DNA from: Monodelphis domestica
Lineage: Eukaryota; Chordata; Mammalia; Didelphimorphia; Didelphidae
Direction: 5' to 3'
DNA: 64,000 nt
NCBI RefSeq assembly: GCF_027887165.1
Contig: NC_077228.1
Span: forward strand, 383,508,456 to 383,572,455
This document shows, piece after piece, positions 45,938 through 54,370 of this stretch; position 1 is the stretch's first letter, and each line of letters begins with the position of its first letter. Made by a program: the position numbers and the translations under genes. The notes beneath the pieces were generated by a model. The model worked only from the letters and a program-made list of their open reading frames with translations, ran no database searches and was not told where the DNA came from.

Positions 45938-46450
45938 TTAGGAAAATCACTTTGGCAGCATGTGGAGGACAGAATGGAGTGAGGAGACACTTGTGGCAAA
46001 CATCAATTAGGAAGTCAGTACAATAGTGGAGGCAAGGGGTAATGAGGAATGGAGGTAGTTACATGGTACAGTGGAGAGAGAGGTTGTCTTGGAGTCAGAC
46101 ACGTCGGTCCAAATATGAATTCAGACACTAGCACTGTGACTCTGAGCAAATCATAGAAGCTCTTTCTCAGGTTCCTCATCTGTAAAATGGGTATAATGAT
46201 AGTGCCTACCTCCCAGTATTGTTATTGAGAATCAAATGAGATAATATCTGTAAAATGCTTTGAATAACTTAAAGTGCCATAAAAGTGATATTATTTAGTT
46301 AGTGGCTGTGTGAGCAGTGAAAAGAGGAAAGGCATAAAATATATAGAATTAGAAATGGCAGAATCTGGCTAGTAATTGCATATATAGAGTGAGGAAAAAT
46401 GAGAAATTGAGGATAATACTGAGTTTCCAAAAACCTTATTCTATAGGCAA
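45938..46450 (-). mobile_element. LINE-2 fragment, reverse, split by a SINE
   Basis: The left part has 'aaaatcactttggcagcatg', 'tggaggacagaatggagtga' and 'caattaggaagtcagtacaa'. The right part (46,303-46,450) has 'gtggctgtgtgagcagtgaa' and 'gaaattgaggataatactga'. Both are in the correct order for reverse L2, around the LDYC-coding region. Confidence 0.75.
46060..46302 (+). mobile_element. THER1/MIR CORE-SINE inserted in LINE-2
   Basis: 'tggtacagtggagagagagg', 'tgtgactctgagcaaatcat', 'caggttcctcatctgtaaaa', 'tgagaatcaaatgagataat' and 'tgctttgaataacttaaagt'. Complete, with short similar bases 'ggtagtt' and 'tttagtt' at its two edges. Confidence 0.85.
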
Positions 46451-46555
46451 CTGAGTCAATGTATATAGGTTATCTCATTCTAATGGAAGGTCCCAGACAT
46501 AAAATAAAAAGAACTAGAGTTGAATTATCTCATGAAATTATCAGAGACTATCCAA

Positions 46556-46758
46556 TGTAATCTAAAGACCACTGAACTCTGAGTCAAGGGATAGTATTTC
46601 TAGTTTAAGCTTTGCCACTGATATGTTGAATGACCTTGGGCAAGTTATATCTCCTAACTGGATTTCAATTTGCTCATCAGTTTTTAAAAGGGGGCTGTAG
46701 GTATATTAAATTATTCCCAAAGTCCCATCTAGCTCTAAAAGCTTTAATTAAAGATGGA
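46556..46758 (+). mobile_element. MIR-type SINE
   Basis: 'ccactgaactctgagtcaag', 'ttgaatgaccttgggcaagt', 'aatttgctcatcagttttta' and 'aaagtcccatctagctctaa'. Short 3' variant. Confidence 0.75.
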
Positions 46759-47829
46759 TGACTTTCTCTTGAAGACATAATTTTCTTGTAGACAATGGTC
46801 TCTCATTATTATATCAGTGCTCTTCTCCTCCCTATTTCTTCATTCATCTTAGCCTCAAAACAAAATGATTTAGACTGGCTAAAAACATCATGGCCACTGG
46901 CATTTTCCCATTTCCCAACAATGTGCTTTCTATTCTTAAAATTCATTTAGTGCCAAGATATTAAATATATGTAGATATGGATGGCTGCCATAATTTAACC
47001 AAATAATACTAAAAATTTTTTAAAGGAAAAGAATTTACCTGAATCATTTATATAGGGAAAAATAGGTATCTTTTTATCTTTAGGTCTCTTCACATCATTA
47101 GAAATCTATTTATACTGACAGTCTGAACCTTTAGACTATAATTCTCCTTGGACGGCAAATTAATTTATACCTATAAAATCAAGCAGATAATAAAGTACAG
47201 ATCAACCATGTTTAGACTTCAACAAAAAATGTCCATGTGATTTAGATATCATTTAGAAGTTAACACAAAATCGATATTTGACACATTTAATATATTTAAA
47301 TTATGTGGTTATAAAATGCATTAAAGATGTAATGGAAGAAAATAAAATTATTCTAAGCCTCCACATTAAGTATAGTCAGTGCCACAAGCAACATATCATT
47401 TTTACCCGATTTCCTGTACTAAAATTTTGAAACTCTGCATGAAAAGATTTTGGATAATTTTTCTATGAGGTTTATAATTTAATTCTACTGTGATTGAAGA
47501 ACAGAATTATGATTAGTTGTCACTTTAGAGAGTTGTAATTGACTGGTTTGGCCTGCATTACTAATTCCTCTGCAGGACCCTTCAATTTATTTTTAACAAT
47601 TAATTTACAAAAGGCTATTCACACTTCTTTAAGGAAAAAGAGCAAAGGAACAAAGGAACATAAGTACAGTTATAGAAAAATTATTTTAGTGTTTCATGAA
47701 ATACAAATAGAGCCTATGGGACAATATTCGGTATGTATCCAATAAGTAAATTATAAGTCTGTTATAAGAGCTCTATATTTTGATATATTTCTCATTTTTC
47801 ATATTTATTTATGTGTATTTATAGAGGGC
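46759..47829. other. Repeat-poor 1.07-kb stretch
   Basis: No SINE, LINE or simple repeat recognised, in a window where repeats are dense. AT-rich with no supported ORF. Candidate unique or regulatory DNA. Confidence 0.4.
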
Positions 47830-47985
47830 TGTCCTTTCAAAATCACAAAACTGTGGAACTTTAGATTAAAAGCTAATTCAATCTGTATTATAAAAAAGCC
47901 TCTTCCCAAAGACATGCCCAATAGATGGTCATCTAGCCTCTGCTTTGATGAGTTCCAATGAAGGAGTAGCCTGCACTGACTAAAA
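47830..47985 (-). mobile_element. CR1/L3 fragment, reverse
   Basis: 'ttcccaaagacatgcccaat', 'agatggtcatctagcctctg' and 'ctttgatgagttccaatgaa' are the complement of the CR1/L3 C-terminal end ('..caagcagaggctggatgacca'). Confidence 0.65.
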
Positions 47986-48409
47986 TTCATATTTCATCCT
48001 AGTGTAGATGTCACCATTTATTCTCGAAGTCTATGATAATGAACTATGAGGCTAGAAATACCTTCAGCGCAGGTTTCCTGGTAGTCTACGTTTTTTGTCA
48101 TTTAAGGACCAGTTTAGATGTGTTGAGAGAGACATGAGGTTTGGTCTCAAAGTGATAAATTGCTGTGGCTTCAGCAACTTCTGAACATATTCTCCTGGGG
48201 AAAGGAGATTTTATCAACAGAGGTGGAGAGAGTATCTACACTGGTGAACTTGAGGATACTTAAAACTTTGAAATATACTAGGTGGTGATTAGTAAATAAC
48301 CCTTTAATCACTGAAAAATTTGAGTTATATAAGAAGGTAGCTTTTGGACACATGATTAGGTATCTGTTGTGTGTCAATTTCTCTTCTCTTCATTATTTCC
48401 AATTTACCC

Positions 48410-48568
48410 CATATATACTCGTTCTTACATAATTATTTACATGCCATCTCTCTCATTAAACTGAGCTCCAGTAGAACAGTGACTATTTTTCATCTTTGAA
48501 TCTCTCGAACGTAGCACAGTGCCTGATACATAGTAGGCACTTAGATGTTTATTGACTATTTGACATTG
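48410..48568 (+). mobile_element. LINE-2 3' end
   Basis: 'ctctcattaaactgagctcc', 'tttttcatctttgaatctct', 'cgtagcacagtgcctgatac' and 'atagtaggcacttagatgtt' are the terminal L2 sequence. Confidence 0.82.
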
Positions 48569-48599
48569 CTAAAAGGCTGTTCTAAGATTTTGATATCAT

Positions 48600-48845
48600 C
48601 AACCTCTAATGTAGCCATTAAAAACTGCAAACACTCAATCATATCCTCATCGACCCATGTGATCAAGCAGTTGTTTTTCTTCAGCGTTTCTGCTCCCACA
48701 GTTTTTTCCTCTGGATATGTATAGCATTCTTTCTCATAAGTCCTTCAGAATTGTCCTGGATCATTGCATTGCTGCTAGTAGAGAAGTTCATTACATTTGA
48801 TTGTACCACAGTGTATCAGTCTTTGTGTATAATGTGAGAGAAAGG
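48600..48845 (-). mobile_element. LINE-1 3' UTR fragment, reverse
   Basis: 'atcaagcagttgtttttctt', 'cagcgtttctgctcccacag', 'tccttcagaattgtcctgga' and 'gattgtaccacagtgtatca' are the complement of 57,860-58,020 of the long L1 ('gactgatacactgtggtaca'). It belongs to the same young 3' UTR class but lacks both ends. Confidence 0.82.
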
Positions 48846-49119
48846 TACTGTAGATGTATATATATAAAATTGGGAATATTGCATGAATTTTTAAATGAGA
48901 TCACTATATCATGTTTTACTTTTATTAGATTTTCAATAAAATAGAAGGCAACTTGTATTTGTAAAGTAAAAACAAAACACATTCATGAAATTTTAAAAAG
49001 AGATTTAGAACTGAACTTTAGAGCTCATCTAGTCCTACTGTGGAAGAGGAGGAAATCCAGATTTTTTTTGGTCATGCAAAGAGCCTGGAATGGATGAAAA
49101 AAATTACAACTGCAGCTGT

Positions 49120-49680
49120 GGGGGATGGGCAAAGTGATCTTGGGATTCTGAGAGAAAGGAATTCAGAGAGAAAGGAATTCAGAGAGAGACAGCTGGACTC
49201 TGAATCTGGAGACACTCTCTGGCTCCAAGACAGTTGGAACTTGTGTCTTTGGCTTTTGAGACAGCTAAGGATAAGGTACAACCTTTGGCTGGGTCCAGTT
49301 TCCAAGGAACCTCTCTTTTCACTGACTCCTGATAACTATCACCACAGAACCCTCCAAGAAGTAGACATTGAGAAAGAAGGAAGGTCTACAAGAAGAAATC
49401 ACAGTCTCCTCTCCTGAACTGAGGCTTCTGCTGGGCAGAACTAAAAGTCAGCGTTCCCTGCCTTGAACCCCTCAGGGGCTTGAGGCTTTTGAGCTCATTA
49501 TCCCAACATTGGGAGAAGGGGGTTTACCTAGTTTGAGACCCCTCTTTTCCTCTTTCCTTCACCTCAATTCACCCCATTTCTTCACTCCACCTTGTTTATC
49601 ACCTCAGTAGAATAAACTTATGATTTTATTATTTTTTTAAAAATTGCAAACACAAAATTTTGAGACAATGTGAGCTGACA
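49120..49680 (+). mobile_element. Possible solo LTR of an old endogenous retrovirus
   Basis: About 550 bp, GC-richer than its surroundings and clearly composite in layout. It ends in a pyrimidine-rich stretch ('cctctttccttcacctcaat') and a polyadenylation signal ('tagaataaacttatgatttt'), as in LTRs. It looks like a marsupial repeat I have seen, but I cannot name it, and the edges are approximate. No internal virus genes lie beside it, so it would be a solo fossil. The 125-codon plus frame (49,040-49,417) crosses it and has no recognisable domain. Confidence 0.4.
49149..49180 (+). repeat. 16-bp tandem repeat pair
   Basis: 'tgagagaaaggaattc' followed at once by 'agagagaaaggaattc', one mismatch, then a third partial unit. 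Confidence 0.9.
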
Positions 49681-49821
49681 CTCACTTTGTGACCTACTCA
49701 CAGGAATGTAAAGGCATCTAATCTTTTTTTTTTCATTACATAGGTTTTAGAGATGGAAAAAAAACCTTTCAAATACAGTATTTACTTAATGCTAACACTG
49801 TGGAAGCAATTTGCTAGTCAT

Positions 49822-50075
49822 TGCTAGGTGGTACAGTGGGTAGAGTACAAGGCCTGGTATCAGGAAGACTCTTCTTCCTGACTTCAACTCTGTCCTGAAA
49901 CATTTACTTGCTTATGACCTTGGGCAAGTCATTCAACCCTATTTGCCTCTGTTTCTTGATCTGTAAAATGAATTGGAGAAGGAAATGGCAAAAGGCTCTA
50001 ATATCTTTGCCAAGGAAACCCCAGATGGGGTCACTAAGAGCGGGACAGAAGTAAAAATAACTGAAAAATAACAAT
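49822..50075 (+). mobile_element. MAR1-type SINE
   Basis: 'tgctaggtggtacagtgggt', 'atgaccttgggcaagtcatt', 'gagaaggaaatggcaaaagg', 'atctttgccaaggaaacccc' and 'gggtcactaagagcgggaca'. Complete, relatively well kept. Confidence 0.92.
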
Positions 50076-50114
50076 ACAAAGGAAAAAATGAAATTGTGCC
50101 TGCTTTCAAGTAAT

Positions 50115-50308
50115 ATATTTTAGAGGCCATCTCATAAAAGTATCTTATTTTATGGAAGAGTAAACTAAGGACTAGAAAAGAGAAATGTTTGGGTTTTTTT
50201 TTTCCCGGTGGCCCCAAAATAGTAGGTAGCAAAGGCAAGATTTGAACCCATGTACTCTGGGTCCAAATGTGAAAAGTGTGTTTTCCACTAAACCACACTA
50301 TAATCAGT
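50115..50308 (-). mobile_element. MIR-type SINE, reverse
   Basis: 'attttatggaagagtaaact', 'gcaaggcaagatttgaaccc'-like core, 'gggtccaaatgtgaaaagtg' and 'gttttccactaaaccacact'. The 137-codon minus frame at 49,939-50,352 is a chance frame through this SINE and the MAR1 copy. Confidence 0.65.
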
Positions 50309-51560
50309 AGATTTGGGACAACAATATGCTGAAAGTCTTGAAAAATTATCAAATAAAACAGTTATGAAATAGTATAGATTTGAAATGCCTGGATTATTTA
50401 ATAGATATAACAATTATCATGCATATACCTTATGAATCCTCTAAACTATGTGTTAGAATTTCTAAATATGTAGCCTCCAAAGCATAACTTTAATTTTAAC
50501 TTCTTTGGCATCTAAATGAATGGCCACTCTTCCTCTGAAATTAAAATAAATTTTATTGACATTCGTATTTATGGTTCATCATTTCTTTGAGATGGCATGA
50601 ACTCTGAAGGGATCTGGAGAAAGTCTAGGAGACATGTTCAGATGGAAAAAAAAATGACTTTTGAATTGACTCAAACTCCTTTACCTCTTTTTATTCTTTG
50701 CTCTCAATTTTACATTACAAAAGAAGGGGGAGAAAATGGGTTGTTGAAGACCTAGTGCACATGCTAGATTTTATTGAAAAATCACTTCTGTCTGACTCAG
50801 GTCCTAAAACCCAAGGTTTGAATTTAGAATATTTTAAAACCAAATGAGAAACTTTCTGCATTATTCATAAATGAAATAACTAGATAATCGAAGAACCATT
50901 TCTCCTAATGTCTTAATGTCATTTCTTAATATAGCCCTGCTTTTGTCTGAAATATTCCATTCATTCCTTCTTTTCTTTGTTAAAATTAGAATACTGTGGA
51001 CATGTCAAACACCCTGTACCTGAGAAATTAAAATTCAACACTTCCTATTCCTTCCTGACATTTTAAAAATATACAAGTAGATTTTATAACTTATTTGCAA
51101 TTAGTAGTATTATTTCATTGTGAACTTGACATCCAGGTTCCTGCAAAAAGAAAAAAAAAGTCTCTGAATCATGGACAGTGCTGTTTTCTTGCCTACTGCA
51201 GAGTGTCTAGAAGCTTCTTCTAGTATGTTCTATAGACTCACAGAAAAATAGTTCTCTTAAGTAAATATAGAGGCGGTAGTATAGAAAATTGCCTTTAAGT
51301 GAGCTAATATTTTCATGGACAAATCAGGACAGCAAAAGACCTCAGTCTATAATGCTGGACAAAAGATAAGATGAATGTAATAAGACTAAATGTGAAGGCC
51401 AGCATTTGAGACTAAAATATTTGCTTTGCAAGTATAGCATGAAGAAACACAGCGAGAAAGAAGTCAATGCAAAATAGAGATCTATGACTTTTATTCTTAA
51501 TATGAATCAGCAGTGAGATGTGGCTTAAAAGTCTAAAATGGTTCTTTGCTTCTATTAAAG
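50309..51560. other. Repeat-poor 1.25-kb stretch
   Basis: No recognised transposon up to the LINE-1 insertion. AT-rich with no supported ORF. Confidence 0.4.
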
Positions 51561-51569
51561 AATAGCAAA

Positions 51570-52703
51570 CAGACTTCTGGGTAATCATGGCTGCAATCTA
51601 GACGCCACACGCTTCCTCTCCCTGGCACCAAACGAAATAGACTACATCAAAGGAGCATAAAAATCACCTTTGGAGGAACAGAAGGACTCCCCAGTACTCC
51701 CCAGTACCCCACAGAGGTGAAGGTACATGGGGTTTGAACATTTACTGAGCCTCCCTTCCCCCCCACCTCCCCCACCAATCCAGAGTGAGCTACCGGAGTG
51801 CTCACTGGGACAGCAAGTGAGTGGGGAACATCTCTGTCTGGGGGGGAACTCCAGGGTCCTTGGGATCTGGGGACTGCCGGGAAAAAACGTCTCAGGGCGG
51901 TTTCATGGGAGAATCCAGTGCTGAGCACAGGGGGCCCAGGGAGCCGTACTCGGGGGGGGGGGGGTTGTGATGAGCATCTGGGCGGAGCTATACACCAGGG
52001 GTGGACCACGCGCTGATTATCTGGGCAGAGATGAACACCTGGGCAGTTTGGCTGTGATCAGGGGCCCAGCTCTCTAAGAAACCTCGGAGGCTGGGAAGAA
52101 CTAGTCTGAGGCAACCTAAATTCACAGAAAACCCGCCCATATCACCAGGACCCTGTAGTCAAGGATTACCTCCTCTTTTCTTTATCTGTATTTGCTTAAG
52201 ATAAAGTTGTGGACTTGCTTGTCTTTGCTTCAGACAAAGATGAGGATTGACCTTCACCCATCCTGGGACCAAGGATGGAACAGTAAACATGAAGGATGCA
52301 GGATAACATTTATGAAAGGCAAATTGCGATTAGGTGGGCGCCTATCCCCTTGTCTGCCCCTCTTCCCCTTGTTTGTATTTGTAATAAACGAAGGATGTGG
52401 GTTAACCTTTGAACACCTGCCTATCCCTGGACCAAGGATAGGGTTTCTGGAATGAAGAATCATAAATTCCTGTGGGTTTTGTCTACTAGTCTTTGCCTAT
52501 AAAAGTTCTGTGTGAAGCAAATAAAATTGGCACTATTTCTCTCTTTTCATATAGTGTCCATCTCTTCTTTTGTTACTCTTCATTTTTCGTTACGCCAAAC
52601 AGGATGTCACAGGACTGGCCGACCCTGTGGATGAATCTTGTAAGCCATAGAGTCTTACAAGACCCCAGACCAAAAAGGAAAGGGGAATAAAACCACCAAA
52701 GGG
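51570..52703 (+). promoter_or_regulatory. LINE-1 5' UTR (internal promoter region)
   Basis: From the element start to the first ATG of ORF1. The first 580 bp are GC-rich with G-runs (for example 51,951-51,965). L1 5' UTRs carry an internal promoter, so this is the expected place for it. An LTR-like block at about 52,154-52,611 interrupts it. The frames at 51,647-52,016 on both strands reflect GC-rich, stop-poor sequence, not genes. Confidence 0.75.
52154..52611 (+). mobile_element. Probable solo LTR inside the LINE-1 5' UTR
   Basis: Has the parts of a retroviral LTR: a start like 'tgtagtcaagg', a TATA box ('gcctataaaagttctg', about 52,495), a polyadenylation signal ('gcaaataaaattgg', about 52,520), a pyrimidine-rich U5-like segment, and an end like 'gccaaaca' or 'tgtcaca'. 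Base composition and motifs change sharply from the flanking L1. The U3-like part holds diverged internal repeats. No internal virus genes are present. No clean target duplication is visible ('ggaccc' left, 'ggactg' right is the best pair), so the edges are uncertain by about 10 bp. Family not identified. Confidence 0.6.
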
Positions 52704-53737
52704 ATGGCTCACATGGCCCAAAATCAATTCTCCAGGAAGAAAGGGAAAAAGGTGACTATTGAAAACTTTTATGGTGGGAGTACCCAAGGAAAAAAAGAGA
52801 ATGAGGATGAAATAAAAAAAAATCAGAACATGCCTCCCAAAATGGAAACTATCAACAAGCTCTGGAAGATCTCAAACTGGAACTTACCCAAAAGATGGAA
52901 ACCTGGAAAGAAAAATGGGAGAAAGAGATCAGCAGTCTGACAGATAAGACTGCTCAATTGGAAAAAGACCTGGAAGCATCCAATAGAAGGGCAGACAAAG
53001 CTGAAAAGCAAAACCAGTCCCTAACGACCAGAATTAAGCAACTCGAAGAAAGTGAGATCATAAAACAGCAAGAATCAATAAAGCAAAGCCAAAAAATTAA
53101 TGAAATAGTAGAAAACATAAAATATCTCACTGAAAAGGTCACAGAGTTGGAAAACAGAGGAAGAAGTGACAACCTCCAAATTATCGGTCTCCCAGAAAAA
53201 CCAGAGATAAACAATAAACTCGATGTTATTCTACAGGAGATTATAAAAGAAAATTGCCCACATGTTCTGGAGCAAGGGGGCAAAATAGAAATAGAAAGGG
53301 TTCGTAGAACACCCTCTATACTAAATCCCCAAAAGACAACCCCTAGGAATGTAATTGCCAAATTCAAGAGCTTCCAAGAAAAGGAGAAAATTCTACATGA
53401 AGCCAAGAAGAGGAGCTTCAGATATAGGGGGGCTCCCATAAGGATCACACATGACTTAGTGGCTAACACACTAAGAGACCACAAAGCATGGAACATGATA
53501 TTTAGAAAGGCAAGAGAGCTGGGTCTCCAACCAAGAATCAACTACCCAGCAAAACTGACTATATGCTTCCAGGGGAAAGTATGGGCATTCAACAAAATAG
53601 AAGATTTCCAAGCATTTGCTAAGAAAAGACCAGAACTTAGTGGAAAATTTGATATCCAAGCACAGAAAGCAAGAGAAACATGGAAAGGTAAATATGAAAG
53701 AAAGGGAAAAGGAGATAAATCTTATCTTTTTCTTTAA
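52704..53737 (+). pseudogene. LINE-1 ORF1 (RNA-binding chaperone protein), frameshifted
   Basis: ORF1p of L1 coats the L1 RNA as a trimer. The ATG at 52,704 starts the N-terminus ('MAHMAQNQFSRKKGKK') in one frame. The main body is read in another frame from about 52,850, where an open frame of 280 codons runs from the internal ATG at 52,895 to the stop at 53,737. That body starts with a coiled coil (about residues 1-90: 'LEKDLEASNRRADKAEKQ', 'ENIKYLTEKVTELENR'). Next comes the RRM-like domain ('SDNLQIIGLPEKPE') and then the C-terminal domain ('YPAKLTICFQGKVWAFN'). Just upstream of 52,895 the same frame reads 'QALEDLKLELTQK', which shows that the original protein began earlier and that a frameshift separates the two parts. 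The 195-codon minus frame at 52,954-53,541 is its antisense shadow. Confidence 0.92.
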
Positions 53738-54370
53738 GTCAAACTCTCTTCTATAAGGACTACATTTACATCAAATTATATATATTAATATGTGGGGAAA
53801 ATGTTTTGTGTAACTCTCAAAAACTATGCATCATAAGAGTAGTTAGAAGAATCATGCATAGGGAAAGATTGAGGCAATAAGAAGATTTGGGGAAAGTGGG
53901 GACAAAGAAAGGAAAAGGGAGGAGGGGAACCGTCGATAACACTAAGATTTACTTCAAGAAATAGGGGGGACTTAATAGAATAATCTTTCCCATATAAAGA
54001 TACACATGGGAAGGGGAAGGGAAGACCTCTCATATGAGAAGGACAGGAAGAGAACGTGAAGTGGAATTACTTAAACCTTACTCTCAGTGAAATCAAATCT
54101 GAGAGGGAAGAACATCTAGATCCAGTGGGATCCTGAATTCTATCTTATCCACCAGGGCAAAAAAGAAAGGAAAATTAAGGAGGGGAATGGGGGGAGGGAG
54201 TATAAAAAGGGAGGGAAGGAGAGGGGGGAGGGGAAGGGAACATAAAAACGGAGGGGCTAGAAAGGGAAGCATATCAAGGGAGGGGACTAGGGGGGCTGAC
54301 CTAAAGTAAATCACTGGTTCAAAAGGAGATAGCTAAAGAAGAAAGGTCAGAACTAGAAGAAGATATCAAA
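53738..54370 (+). other. LINE-1 inter-ORF spacer, purine-rich
   Basis: A 633-bp spacer, much longer than in human L1. The second half (about 54,160-54,298) is almost all purine on the plus strand, with many runs of three or more G ('gggagggagtataaaaaggg'). It could form G-quadruplexes in the RNA or the DNA strand. The minus frames here (53,824-54,314) are pyrimidine-strand artefacts. Confidence 0.85.

Noticed and set aside
49040-49417. 125-codon plus-strand frame
   Set aside because: It overlaps an LTR-like repeat and a 16-bp tandem duplication; no recognisable domain.
49939-50352. 137-codon minus-strand frame
   Set aside because: It runs through a MAR1 SINE and a reverse MIR-type SINE; no domain and no sign of coding selection.
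51647-52016. 120-codon minus frame and two plus frames in GC-rich DNA
   Set aside because: They lie in the L1 5' UTR, where GC-richness lowers stop frequency. The Pro/Ser/Gly-rich translations have no domain.
52954-53541. 195-codon minus-strand frame
   Set aside because: It is the exact antisense of LINE-1 ORF1 and shows no independent domain.
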